Source: Pseudonocardia hydrocarbonoxydans (GTDB taxonomy: Bacteria; Actinomycetota; Actinomycetes; Mycobacteriales; Pseudonocardiaceae). From it: 64,000 nucleotides of DNA. The notes beneath the pieces are model-generated. The model did no database searches, had not been told where the DNA came from, and was given only the letters and a program-made list of their open reading frames with translations. The stretch lies in assembly GCF_006539565.1 (NCBI RefSeq), contig NZ_BJNG01000011.1, positions 62,001 through 126,000 of the forward strand, in the 5' to 3' direction. The stretch's first letter is position 1; each line of letters opens with the position of its first letter. The position numbers and the translations under genes were made by a program. Below, piece after piece: positions 16,256 through 24,744 of this stretch.

Positions 16256-16785
16256 GACGTGACCCTCTCCGCGGGGCGCACCCCGATCTGGAGCAGGGTG
16301 GGGCCGGCGGGGACGGCGTCGAACACGACGCCCGCGACCTCCGGGGCCGACTCCTCGATCGCGGCGGAGACGAGGTCCTTCACGGTGTCCGCTCCGCAGC
16401 CACCACCCGGCACCTGCACGTGCACCCGGCCCTCGCCGTCGATCTCCCCGAGGGTGATCCCCGACCCGTGCGCGCCGAGCCTGCGCCGCGCGGTGTCCAT
16501 CGCGTGCCCGAGCCGCTGCTCGAGCGGCACCGGGTGCAGGTCGTGCACGGCCAGCAGCCCGGCGACGAGCGGGTCGGCGGCCATCCGCTGCACGAGCGTG
16601 TCGCCCGCCCCCGCCCGGACGATGGCCACCATCTGCTCCAGGCCGCACCCGTAGAACCGCATGAGGACGCGCACCAGCTCCTCCGCGGCGTGCCCGGCGG
16701 CCGGTCCGGCCTCGGCGGTGATCCCGTCGAGCAGCTCCTCGATCCGGGTGGCCAGCCCCGCCGGGTCCAGGTCCGTCGAGGCCAT
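16252..16785 (-). CDS. NifU-like protein of the hydrogenase operon
   Basis: The 177-aa protein has an N-terminal helical region containing FYGCGLEQMVAIV. The C-terminal half (SGITLGEIDGEGRVHVQV..GGGCGADTVKDLVSAAIEESAPEVAGV) is like the NifU C-terminal scaffold fold. The usual CxxC cluster ligand pair is reduced to one Cys (GGGCGA), so classic Fe-S scaffold function is doubtful. It sits just after the large subunit with a gap of one base, so it is probably translated together with it. Confidence 0.8.
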   Translation of the reverse strand: MASTDLDPAGLATRIEELLDGITAEAGPAAGHAAEELVRVLMRFYGCGLEQMVAIVRAGAGDTLVQRMAADPLVAGLLAVHDLHPVPLEQRLGHAMDTARRRLGAHGSGITLGEIDGEGRVHVQVPGGGCGADTVKDLVSAAIEESAPEVAGVVFDAVPAGPTLLQIGVRPAERVTS

Positions 16786-16786
16786 C

Positions 16787-18595
16787 TCAGATCGTGTTGA
16801 GCATCGTCGGCGAGGTCTCGCGGTACAGCGGCTTCTCGCTGCCGGTGTACATGTGCACGCCGCACGGCAGGCACGGGTCGAAGCTGCGCACCGCGCGCAT
16901 GATGTCGATGCCCTTGAAGTCGTCGCCCCGGCTCTCCTCGAAGATCGGCGTGTTCTGCACGGCGTCCTCGTAGGGGCCGGGCGTGCCGAAGGAGTCGCGG
17001 ACGCTGCCGTTCCACGGCGTCGGCGGGTACGGGTGGTAGTTCGCGATCTTCCCGCCGCGGATCACCATGTGGTGGCTCAGCACCCCGCGCACGGCCTCGG
17101 TGAACCCGACGCTGATCGACTCGTCGGGCACGACGAACTTCTCCCAGGTCTTCGTGTGACCGCCGCGCACCTCCGCCAGCGCCTTCTCGATGAAGTGCAG
17201 CGCGCAGCCGGCCGCGTAGGCCTGGAAGTAGGTGCGGGCCCGGTTGCGCTCGATGGCGTTGGACAGCGGCCTGCCCGCCTTGTCGGTGGGGCAGTGCCAC
17301 TCGTAGCTCGCCTCGGGGCGCAGGACCGTCCGCGGCAGGTTGATCTTGACGCTGTGCCCGGTGGCCTGGATCTCGTCGATGTTCACCAGTCCGGCCAGCG
17401 CGGTGGCCCACAGTCGGGCCAGCGGGCCGCCGCCGGTGTCGAGGGCGAGGTGGTCGGTGCCGTCGAACCAGCGCGGCGACATCGTCCAGCTGTACTTGTC
17501 GTCGAAGTCGCGCTTCTGCGGGGCCGGGATCGTGTGCTGGTTCCACGGGTGTCGGCGGTCGACCGGGTTCCCGAGCGGGTCGTGCGTCGCGAAGATCTCC
17601 TGGTCGTCCCAGTCGCGGTAGAACGAGTGCCCGAGCAGGATCCGGATGCCGAGGTTGATCTCCACCAGGTCGGTGGTGACGAGCTTGCCGTCGACGACGA
17701 CGCCGGGGGTCACGAACATCCTGCGGCCCCAGCCGGTCATCGTCCGGTAGGCGAAGTCGCAGTGCTCCGGGTCGTTGAACGCGCCCCAGCAGCCCAGCAG
17801 CACGCGCCTGCGGCCGACCTCCTCGTAGCCGGGCATCGCCTCGTAGATGAAGTCGAACAGGTCGTCGTGCATCGGCAGGCAGCGCTTCATGAACTCCACG
17901 TAGCGCATGAGCCGGGTGTAGTAGTCGGTGAACAGCTGGATCGTCGCGTGCGTGCCGACGCCGCCCGGGTAGAGCGTGGAGGGGTGGACGTGGCGGCCCT
18001 CCATCAGGCAGAACATCTCGCGGGTGTACCGGCTGACCTGCAGCGCCTCGCGGTAGAACTCCCCGGTGAACGGGTTGAGCGCGCGCATGATGTCGCCGAT
18101 GGTCTTGTAGCCGTGGTCGGCGCCGTGCGGGGCCTCGGTCCGGTTGGCCTGCTCCAGCACGCCCGGGTTGGTCTCCGCGATCATCTTCTCGCAGTAGTCC
18201 ACCCCGACCAGGTTCTCCTGGAAGATGTTGTGGTCGAACATGTACTCGGCGGCCTCGCCGAGGTTGATGATCCACTCACCGAGGTGCGGCGGGCGCACCC
18301 CGTAGGCCATGTTCTGGTTGTAGACCGAGCAGGTGGCGTGGTTGTCGCCGCAGATGCCGCAGATCCGGCTGGTGATGAAGTGCGCGTCGCGGGGGTCCTT
18401 GCCCTTCATGAAGATCGAGTATCCGCGGAAGATCGACGAGGTGGAGTGGCACTCCACGACCTTCTTCCGCGAGAAGTCGATCTTCGTGTAGATCCCGAGG
18501 CTGCCGACGATCCGGGTGATCGGGTCCCACGACATGTCGACGAGGCCGGTGCCGTCGGTGTCGGTGCTCGCGGGCTTGGACTGCGTGGTGGTCAT
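16787..18595 (-). CDS. hhyL: [NiFe] hydrogenase large subunit, group 1h (high-affinity, actinobacterial type)
   Basis: It carries the Ni-Fe active site that oxidises H2. The 602-aa protein has the N-terminal nickel-ligand motif SRICGICGDNH (about residues 77-87) and the C-terminal DPCLPCGVHMY (about 568-578), giving the four Cys ligands. The sequence continues about 20 residues past the CxxCxxH histidine, the tail expected to be cut by the HupD-type protease. Length and the SSIFRGYSIFMKGKDPRDA and MEGRHVHPSTLYPGGVG segments fit the group 1h scavenging enzymes. Electrons presumably pass to the respiratory chain, allowing survival on atmospheric H2. Confidence 0.95.
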   Translation of the reverse strand: MTTTQSKPASTDTDGTGLVDMSWDPITRIVGSLGIYTKIDFSRKKVVECHSTSSIFRGYSIFMKGKDPRDAHFITSRICGICGDNHATCSVYNQNMAYGVRPPHLGEWIINLGEAAEYMFDHNIFQENLVGVDYCEKMIAETNPGVLEQANRTEAPHGADHGYKTIGDIMRALNPFTGEFYREALQVSRYTREMFCLMEGRHVHPSTLYPGGVGTHATIQLFTDYYTRLMRYVEFMKRCLPMHDDLFDFIYEAMPGYEEVGRRRVLLGCWGAFNDPEHCDFAYRTMTGWGRRMFVTPGVVVDGKLVTTDLVEINLGIRILLGHSFYRDWDDQEIFATHDPLGNPVDRRHPWNQHTIPAPQKRDFDDKYSWTMSPRWFDGTDHLALDTGGGPLARLWATALAGLVNIDEIQATGHSVKINLPRTVLRPEASYEWHCPTDKAGRPLSNAIERNRARTYFQAYAAGCALHFIEKALAEVRGGHTKTWEKFVVPDESISVGFTEAVRGVLSHHMVIRGGKIANYHPYPPTPWNGSVRDSFGTPGPYEDAVQNTPIFEESRGDDFKGIDIMRAVRSFDPCLPCGVHMYTGSEKPLYRETSPTMLNTI

Positions 18596-18602
18596 CGGGG
18601 TA

Positions 18603-19649
18603 TCACCAGACCTTCTGGTAGCCGGTGGTCAGCTCGCGGCCGTTGGTGCGCCAGGCCGGTTCCTTGTCGAGCTTGCGCTCGGTGATCTTGCGCAGCCGGC
18701 GCATCACGCCGCCGACCGCTCTGGACGTCGTGCCGGAGACGAGGCTGCCGGGCGGGGCGTCCATGAACGGCATGAACTTGTCGGGGAAGCCGGGCATCGT
18801 GCAGCCGATGCAGATGCCGCCGACGTTCGGGCAGCCGCCGACGCCGTTGATCCAGCCGCGCTTGGGCACGTTGCACTTGACGACCGGTCCCCAGCACCCG
18901 AGCTTGACCAGGCACGTCGGCGACCCGTACTCCGTCGCGAACTCGCCCTGCTCGTAGTAGCCGCCGCGGTCGCAGCCCTCGTGCACGGTCCGGCCGAACA
19001 GCCAGGTGGGCCGCAGCGCGTCGTCGAGCGGGATCATCGGCGCGCTGCCCGCGGCCTGGTAGAGCAGGTAGAGGATCGTCTCGGACAGGTTGTCCGGGTG
19101 GGTCGGGCAGCCGGGGACGCAGACGATCGGGATGCCGGCCTTCGTCCGGAAGTCCCAGCCCAGGTAGTCGGGCACGCCCATCGCGCCGGTCGGGTTGCCC
19201 GCCATCGCGTGGATGCCGCCGTAGGTGGCGCAGGTGCCGACGGCGAGGATCGCCAGCGCCTTCGGGGCGAGCCGGTCGAGCCACTCGCTCGTCGTCATCG
19301 GCTGCCCGGTCTCGGGGTTGTTGCCGAACCCCGACCAGTACCCCTGCGGCTTGATCTTCTCGTTCGGGATCGAGCCCTCGACGACCAGCACGAACGGTTC
19401 CAGCTCGCCCCGCTCGGCCTTGAAGAACCACTCGATGAAGTCGTTGTTGCCGCCGACCGGGCCGTTGTCGAAGTCGATCAGCGGCCAGTGCACGGCGACC
19501 TTGGGCAGACCCGGCAGGGCTCCGAGCGCGATCTCCTCGATGCTCGGCTGGGTGGCGGCGGTGAGCGCGACGGAGTCGCCGTCGCAGCTCAGCCCCGCGT
19601 TGATCCAGAGGATGTGGACGACCGGGTCGTCCTGACCGGCTGCTGACAT
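18603..19649 (-). CDS. hhyS: [NiFe] hydrogenase small subunit, group 1h
   Basis: The 348-aa subunit holds three Fe-S clusters that relay electrons from the active site. There is no Tat signal, unlike the periplasmic enzymes, so the complex should face the cytoplasm. At the proximal site LSCDGDS replaces the usual CxxC: the second ligand is Asp. The remaining ligands GTCATYGG and PGCPTHPDN are present. Medial and distal ligands lie in VHEGCDRGGYYEQG, PTCLVKLGCWGPVVKC and GGCPNVGGICIGCTMPGFP. The Cys-to-Asp change is the established hallmark of the Ralstonia actinobacterial-type hydrogenase. ATG 19649 begins the leftward operon. Confidence 0.95.
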   Translation of the reverse strand: MSAAGQDDPVVHILWINAGLSCDGDSVALTAATQPSIEEIALGALPGLPKVAVHWPLIDFDNGPVGGNNDFIEWFFKAERGELEPFVLVVEGSIPNEKIKPQGYWSGFGNNPETGQPMTTSEWLDRLAPKALAILAVGTCATYGGIHAMAGNPTGAMGVPDYLGWDFRTKAGIPIVCVPGCPTHPDNLSETILYLLYQAAGSAPMIPLDDALRPTWLFGRTVHEGCDRGGYYEQGEFATEYGSPTCLVKLGCWGPVVKCNVPKRGWINGVGGCPNVGGICIGCTMPGFPDKFMPFMDAPPGSLVSGTTSRAVGGVMRRLRKITERKLDKEPAWRTNGRELTTGYQKVW

Positions 19650-19735
19650 GGGCGTCGCCCTCCCCGGCTGCGGTGTGGACCACTGTTGTAGAGGTCTGCC
19701 GCCGGGCGGAGTAAGTGCGTTCCGGTGGTACCGGC

Positions 19736-19757
19736 GGGCCGCACCTAGGTGTGGTCC
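19736..19757. promoter_or_regulatory. Dyad upstream of the hydrogenase structural operon
   Basis: A 22-bp imperfect palindrome centred on the perfect CACCTAGGTG (19742-19751); 9 of 11 base pairs match. It lies about 90 bases upstream of the small-subunit start in the only non-coding gap before the operon, and so is a candidate operator. No convincing -35/-10 pair could be fixed. Confidence 0.4.
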
Positions 19758-19786
19758 GCACCGACCGCGCGCACGTACCGGCCCCA

Positions 19787-19808
19787 CGCGCACCCTCGGA
19801 GGTGCGCG
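19787..19808 (-). terminator. Hairpin after hypB
   Basis: CGCGCACC (19787-19794) pairs perfectly with GGTGCGCG (19801-19808) across a 6-base loop, 26 bases past the hypB stop on the minus strand. It probably separates hypAB from the structural operon that follows in the same direction. Confidence 0.55.
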
Positions 19809-19834
19809 CGGGGGTGACGGGGTGCGCGCCGGGG

Positions 19835-20581
19835 TCAGCGGCCGGCGGTCAGCCAGGCGCACCACTCGTCGATGCCCTGGCCGGTGCGGGCGCTGGTCTC
19901 GATGACGCGCACGCCCGGGTTCACCGCCTGCAGGTTGCGGTGGAACAGCGCGAGGTCGACGTCCAGGTGCGGCAGCAGGTCGATCTTGTTGACGAGCACC
20001 AGGTCGGCCGAACGGAACATCACCGGGTACTTCAGCGGCTTCTCCTCGCCCTCGGTGACGGCGTGGATCATGGCGCGGTGGTGCTCGCCGACCGCGAACT
20101 CCGCCGGGCACACCAGGTTGCCCACGTTCTCGACGAGCACCAGGTCGAGCGCGTCCAGCGGGAGCCGGGCCAGCGCCGAGCGCACCATCGGCGCGTCGAG
20201 GTGGCACTCCCCGCCGAACCCGTTGGAGGTGTTGAGCAGGCTGATCGAGGCCCCGAACCCGGCGAGGCGGTCGGCGTCGATGCTGGTCTCGATGTCGCCC
20301 TCGACGATGCCGACGCGCACCCGGTCCTGCAGCTGGCGCAGCGTCTCGCGCAGCACCGCGGTCTTGCCCGCGCCGGGGGAGGACATCAGGTTGACGCAGG
20401 TGACGCCCGCGGCGTCGAGGTCGGCGCGGTTGGCCGCGGCCGTCCGGTCGTTCTCGTCGAAGATCCGTTCCAGTACCTCGACGCGCTCGCCGCCGGTGGT
20501 GTAGCCGGTGTGGTCGCCGTGCCCGTGCCCGTACCCGTCGTCGTTACCGTGGCCGTCGTCGTGCCGGTGGAAGCGCCCCAT
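19835..20581 (-). CDS. hypB: Hydrogenase nickel incorporation GTPase HypB
   Basis: HypB hydrolyses GTP to drive nickel insertion with HypA. The 248-aa protein has a His-rich N-terminal nickel-binding tail (HDDGHGNDDGYGHGHGDH), the P-loop SSPGAGKT (about residues 68-75), EGDIETSIDA, the switch region ENVGNLVCPAEF and the guanine-specificity motif NKIDLLPH. ATG 20581 lies five bases after the hypA stop. Confidence 0.95.
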   Translation of the reverse strand: MGRFHRHDDGHGNDDGYGHGHGDHTGYTTGGERVEVLERIFDENDRTAAANRADLDAAGVTCVNLMSSPGAGKTAVLRETLRQLQDRVRVGIVEGDIETSIDADRLAGFGASISLLNTSNGFGGECHLDAPMVRSALARLPLDALDLVLVENVGNLVCPAEFAVGEHHRAMIHAVTEGEEKPLKYPVMFRSADLVLVNKIDLLPHLDVDLALFHRNLQAVNPGVRVIETSARTGQGIDEWCAWLTAGR

Positions 20582-20586
20582 CGCGA

Positions 20587-20925
20587 TCAGGCCTCCGCGA
20601 GTTCCAGGGTGGTGATCAGGAACTCCTCGCCCGCGACGATGCTCAGGTCGCTGCCGCCGCAGACGTCGCAGACCAGGTTCATCTCGGTGAGGGTCTGCCT
20701 ACGGTTGCACGGGAGGCACCGGACGACGGCGGCGACGTGGTCGACCACCAGCTGCGACCCGGCCAGCGGGGTGGCCTCGGTCACCAGCTCCCAGCAGAAG
20801 GTGAGCGTGTCGGGGACGATCTGGCGCAGCGCGCCGACCGTCAGGTGCACGGCCCGCACCGGTCGGCCCGCGGCGTGCCGCTCGACGGCGTCGACGATGG
20901 ACTGGCAGATCGAGAGTTCGTGCAT
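20587..20925 (-). CDS. hypA: Hydrogenase nickel-insertion protein HypA
   Basis: The 112-aa HypA begins MHELSICQSIVDAV with the nickel-ligand His2. It carries the zinc site VRCLPCNRRQ and LVCDVCGGSD (two CxxC pairs, about residues 69-92). ATG 20925 has GGGAGG seven bases upstream. It is the first gene of the leftward hypAB pair, divergent from hypF. Confidence 0.94.
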   Translation of the reverse strand: MHELSICQSIVDAVERHAAGRPVRAVHLTVGALRQIVPDTLTFCWELVTEATPLAGSQLVVDHVAAVVRCLPCNRRQTLTEMNLVCDVCGGSDLSIVAGEEFLITTLELAEA

Positions 20926-20933
20926 CGGACCTC

Positions 20934-20959
20934 CCGGGTGTGACGGTACACACACCCGG
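20934..20959. promoter_or_regulatory. Perfect inverted repeat between hypA and hypF, abutting the hypA ribosome site
   Basis: CCGGGTGTG (20934-20942) and CACACCCGG (20951-20959) are separated by eight bases. On the hypA transcript the downstream arm runs into GGGAGG, so a hairpin there could hide the ribosome site. As DNA it could be an operator for either divergent operon. Confidence 0.5.
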
Positions 20960-21059
20960 AACCCGTGCGGATCCACGGACGAGGCCTCTGGGCAACCGCC
21001 GCGTCGATCCCTAACCTGTGTGGTCCAGCTCACTCCTCCGCCCGGTGCAGGAGGCCGAC

Positions 21060-23363
21060 GTGGCCGTGGACGTGCCCGTGACCCCGGCGATGACGCAGGT
21101 CCGCTGGCGGGTCACCGTCACCGGCGTCGTGCAGGGCGTCGGGTTCCGGCCGTTCGTGCACCGCGCCGCCACCGAGCTGGGGCTGTCGGGTTTCGTGGGC
21201 AACGACGCCGCCGCGGTGTTCGTCGAGGCGCAGGGGCCGCGGGCGTCGGTCGAGGAGCTCGTGCGGCGGCTGGCCGCCGACGCGCCCCCGCTGGCGCACG
21301 TCGCCGCGGTGCGGGCCACCGGCGTCGAGCTCCGCCCCGGCGGCGGGTTCGAGATCGTCGCCAGCGCGCAGGCGGGCGGCGCCCGCACCGCGATCCCGCC
21401 CGACGTCGCCGTCTGCGACGACTGCGTGGCCGAGCTGTTCGACCCCGCCGACCGCCGGTACCGGCACCCGTTCGTCACCTGCACGAACTGCGGGCCGCGG
21501 TTCACGATCGTCCGCGGGCTGCCCTACGACCGCCCGGCGACGACGATGGCGGGCTTCCCGATGTGCGCGGCGTGCGCGCGGGAGTACCACGACCCCGCCG
21601 ACCGGCGCTTCCACGCCCAGCCGATCGCCTGCCCCGACTGCGGGCCCACCCTCACCTTCCGGTGGCACGGGGACGACATCCCGGTCGCACGGATGTCCCG
21701 ACTCGCGGGGGTGGGGGCGGCGCGGGCGGCGCTCGCGGACGGGCACGTCGTCGCCGTCAAGGGGATCGGGGGGTACCACCTGGCCTGCGACGCCCGCTCC
21801 GAGGACGCGGTCGCGGCGCTGCGGGCGCGCAAGGCGCGCGGCGGCAAGCCGTTCGCGGTGATGGTGCGCGACCTCGACGCGGCCCGGGCGCTCGCCGAGG
21901 TCGACGCCGACGAGGCCGCCGTGCTCACCTCCCCGGCCCGGCCGGTGGTGCTGCTGCGCCGCCGCCCGGGTGCCGCGGTGGCCGACGGCGTGGCCCCCGG
22001 CAGCCCGTGGCTGGGCGTCCTGCTGCCGTACACGCCCGTGCACCACCTGCTGCTCGAGCACGGCGGCGCGCTCGTCATGACCAGCGCCAACCGCTCCGAC
22101 GAGCCCATCTGCTTCACCGACGACGACGAGCGCGAGCGCCTGCCCGCGCTCGCCGACGCCGTGCTCACCCACGACCGCCCGATCCACGTGCCCTGTGACG
22201 ACTCGGTGGTGCGGGTCGTCGACGGGCACGAGCTCCCGGTCCGGCGGTCCCGCGGCTACGCCCCGCTGCCGGTCGACCTGGGCCGCGAGGTGCCCGCGGT
22301 GCTGGCGGTGGGGGCCGAGCTGAAGAACACCTTCTGCGTCACCGACGGGCGGCTCGCGTTCTGCTCGGCGCACGTCGGCGACATGGGGACGCTGGAGACG
22401 CTGCGGGCCTTCGAGCGCGCGGTCGGGCAGCTCACCGGGCTGCGCGGGCGGCCGGCCCGACTGGCCGCGGACCTGCACCCGGCCTACCGCACCCGGGCGT
22501 GGGCGGAGGACCGCGCGGGGGAGCGCCCGCTCGATCTCGTGCAGCACCACCACGCGCACGTCGTCGCGCTGCTGGCCGAGCACGGTCGCCTGGGCGAGCC
22601 GATCGTCGGCGTCGCGTTCGACGGCACCGGGTACGGCACCGACCACACCGTCTGGGGCGGGGAGATCCTGCGCCTGGGCCCCGACAGCCACCGCTTCACC
22701 CGGGTCGCGCACCTGGCCCCCGTCCCGCTCCCCGGTGGCGACGCCGCGGTGCGGCACCCGCGCCGGATGGCGCTCGCGCACCTGCACGCCGCCGGGATCG
22801 CCTGGGCCGCCGACCTCCCGCCCGTCGCCGCCTGCACCGACGCCGAGCGCAGGGTGCTCGCCGCCCAGCTCGCCTCGGGCACCGGCTGCGTCCCGACCAC
22901 CAGCGTGGGCCGGCTGTTCGACGCGGTGGCGAGCCTGCTCGGCGTCCGCCACACCGTCACCCACGAGGGCCAGGCGGCGATGGAGCTGGAGGCCCTCGCG
23001 GCGGGCGACGGGCCCGCGCTCCGCCTCGGCGCGGACCTCGACCCGGCCCCGGTGCTCGCCGGGCTCGTCGAGGGGCTGCGGGCCGGGGTGCCCGTCGCGG
23101 CGCTGGCGTCGGCGTTCCACGAGGCCCTCGCGGCCGCCGTCGCCGAGGTGGTGGCGCGGGTCTGCGGCGGCGTGGGGCTGGTGGGGCTCACCGGCGGGGC
23201 GTTCCAGAACGTGCTGCTGCTGCGGCTGACCCGCAGGCGGTTGCAGGACGCGGGCTTCACGGTGCTCGTCCACCGCGTCGTCCCGCCCAACGACGGCGGG
23301 CTCGCGCTGGGCCAGGCGGCCGTGTCGGCACTGACCGCGCTCGACGAGGAGGGCCGATCGTGA
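21060..23363 (+). CDS. hypF: Carbamoyltransferase HypF
   Basis: HypF makes the thiocarbamate on HypE that becomes the cyanide ligands of the active-site iron. The 767-aa protein has in order an acylphosphatase domain ([18 protein letters not shown], about residue 20), two zinc fingers ([16 protein letters not shown] and [15 protein letters not shown], about 120-190), a YrdC-like domain (about 215-390) and a Kae1-like domain with the metal motif [15 protein letters not shown] (about 495). GTG 21060 is chosen because CAGGAGG sits five bases upstream; an in-frame GTG at 21018 is possible. It starts the rightward hyp operon. Confidence 0.94.
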   Translation: MAVDVPVTPAMTQVRWRVTVTGVVQGVGFRPFVHRAATELGLSGFVGNDAAAVFVEAQGPRASVEELVRRLAADAPPLAHVAAVRATGVELRPGGGFEIVASAQAGGARTAIPPDVAVCDDCVAELFDPADRRYRHPFVTCTNCGPRFTIVRGLPYDRPATTMAGFPMCAACAREYHDPADRRFHAQPIACPDCGPTLTFRWHGDDIPVARMSRLAGVGAARAALADGHVVAVKGIGGYHLACDARSEDAVAALRARKARGGKPFAVMVRDLDAARALAEVDADEAAVLTSPARPVVLLRRRPGAAVADGVAPGSPWLGVLLPYTPVHHLLLEHGGALVMTSANRSDEPICFTDDDERERLPALADAVLTHDRPIHVPCDDSVVRVVDGHELPVRRSRGYAPLPVDLGREVPAVLAVGAELKNTFCVTDGRLAFCSAHVGDMGTLETLRAFERAVGQLTGLRGRPARLAADLHPAYRTRAWAEDRAGERPLDLVQHHHAHVVALLAEHGRLGEPIVGVAFDGTGYGTDHTVWGGEILRLGPDSHRFTRVAHLAPVPLPGGDAAVRHPRRMALAHLHAAGIAWAADLPPVAACTDAERRVLAAQLASGTGCVPTTSVGRLFDAVASLLGVRHTVTHEGQAAMELEALAAGDGPALRLGADLDPAPVLAGLVEGLRAGVPVAALASAFHEALAAAVAEVVARVCGGVGLVGLTGGAFQNVLLLRLTRRRLQDAGFTVLVHRVVPPNDGGLALGQAAVSALTALDEEGRS

Positions 23364-24040
23364 CCGTGGGAACCCTCGACCAGGAGCTGGCCGCCGACCT
23401 CGCCGCCGCCTCGCTCGTGCTGGCCCGCCGGTTCGCGGCCGGCGCCACCCTGTGGTGCCTCGCGCCGTCCTGGGAGCCGCACGCGCAGCACGTGGCCGTG
23501 GAGTTCGTGCACCCGGTGATCGTCGGCAAGAAGGCGCTGCCCGCGGTGGCGCTCACCGGCCCCGACCTCGTGGCCGCGGGCCGGGTCTCGGTGCGGGCGG
23601 GTGACGTCGTGCTCGCCGTCGCGGGCGCGGACGACCCGCAGGTCCGCGACGTGCTGCGCCGCGCCCCGGCCTGGGGCGCCACCACGCTGTGGATCGGCAG
23701 CGGCGGCCGCCCGCCGCCCGGCGCGGCCGACCACGTCCTCTGGCTCGACGACCCCGACCCCGCCCTGCCGGCCACCGGCGGGTTCGTGCTGCTCTACCAC
23801 CTGCTGTGGGAGCTGACGCACGTCTGCTTCGAGCACCCCGGGCTGCTCACGGAGCAGGCCCCCGGGTCGGTCTGCATCACCTGCTCCGACGAGGGCAGGC
23901 TCGGCGAGGTCGTCGCGCCGGGGCGGGTGCGCACCGCCGGGGGCGTCGAGGACGTGTCGACCCTGCTCGTCGACCCGGTGGCCCCCGGCGACCTGGTCCT
24001 CGTCCACGCGGGCACGGCGATCACGCGGGTGGACCCGTGA
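23360..24040 (+). CDS. Fusion of a SIS-like sugar-isomerase domain with a HypC domain
   Basis: Residues 1-165 resemble a phosphoheptose-isomerase-like SIS domain ([54 protein letters not shown]). Residues about 170-226 are a HypC fold: [15 protein letters not shown] replaces the MCLGIPG start, followed by [26 protein letters not shown]. The HypC cysteine is therefore internal rather than N-terminal. GTGA overlaps join it to hypF and to the next SIS gene. It may be an extra chaperone in Fe(CN)2CO delivery; the role of the SIS part, which lacks clear catalytic motifs, is unknown. Confidence 0.8.
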   Translation: MTVGTLDQELAADLAAASLVLARRFAAGATLWCLAPSWEPHAQHVAVEFVHPVIVGKKALPAVALTGPDLVAAGRVSVRAGDVVLAVAGADDPQVRDVLRRAPAWGATTLWIGSGGRPPPGAADHVLWLDDPDPALPATGGFVLLYHLLWELTHVCFEHPGLLTEQAPGSVCITCSDEGRLGEVVAPGRVRTAGGVEDVSTLLVDPVAPGDLVLVHAGTAITRVDP

Positions 24041-24744
24041 CCGACTTCCTCTACCCCTTCCTCGACGCGCAGGAGCGCGACCAGGACGCCCTGCTGCGCG
24101 ACCTCGCCGCGTCCGCCCGGGCCAAGGCCGCGGAGAGCGGGGCCCTGCGGGCGTCCACCCTGGCCGCCTGCGCCGACGCGCTGGCGCGCGCGGCGGCGGA
24201 GATGGCGCGCCGGTTCGCCGCGGGCGGGCGGCTGTTCTGCTTCGGCAACGGCGGCAGCTCCACCGACGCGACGACCCTGGCCGACCTGTTCGCGCGCCCG
24301 CCCGGGCATGTACCGCTGCCGGCCTGGTCGCTCACCGCCGACCAGGCGATCCTCACCGCGCTCGGCAACGACGTCGGCTTCGAGCTGGTGTTCGCCCGCC
24401 AGCTCATCGCCCGCGCCGCAGCCGGGGACATCGCGGTGGCCATGTCCACCAGCGGGAGCTCGGCGGACCTGACGGCCGCGTTCCGGGAGGCGCACGCGCG
24501 CGGCCTGTTCACCGTCGGCTTCGCGGGCTACGACGGCGGGCGGTTCGCCACCAGCCCGGACGTCGACGTCTGCTTCACGGTGGCGTCGCAGAGCGTGCAC
24601 CGCATCCAGGAGGCGCAGGCGTTGCTGGGTCACCGGCTGTGGCAGGCCGTCCACGAGGAGCCGGCGATGAGGGAGCTTGCGACCGGATCATCGGCACAGC
24701 ATCCGATCGCATCGCCGACCGAGCGCAGCGAGGGAGAGCGATGA
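24037..24744 (+). CDS. SIS-domain protein, D-sedoheptulose-7-phosphate isomerase-like (GmhA-like)
   Basis: The 235-aa protein has the SIS phosphosugar motifs FCFGNGGSSTDATTLADLF (about residues 67-85), ALGNDVGFELVFARQL and MSTSGSSADLTAAFREA (about 136-150), and HRIQEAQALLGHRLWQAVHE. About 25 weakly structured residues follow at the C-terminus. It lies between the SIS-HypC fusion and hypE with overlaps on both sides. GmhA-like genes recur in actinobacterial hydrogenase loci; whether the protein makes heptose phosphate or serves maturation is not known. Confidence 0.85.
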   Translation: MTDFLYPFLDAQERDQDALLRDLAASARAKAAESGALRASTLAACADALARAAAEMARRFAAGGRLFCFGNGGSSTDATTLADLFARPPGHVPLPAWSLTADQAILTALGNDVGFELVFARQLIARAAAGDIAVAMSTSGSSADLTAAFREAHARGLFTVGFAGYDGGRFATSPDVDVCFTVASQSVHRIQEAQALLGHRLWQAVHEEPAMRELATGSSAQHPIASPTERSEGER

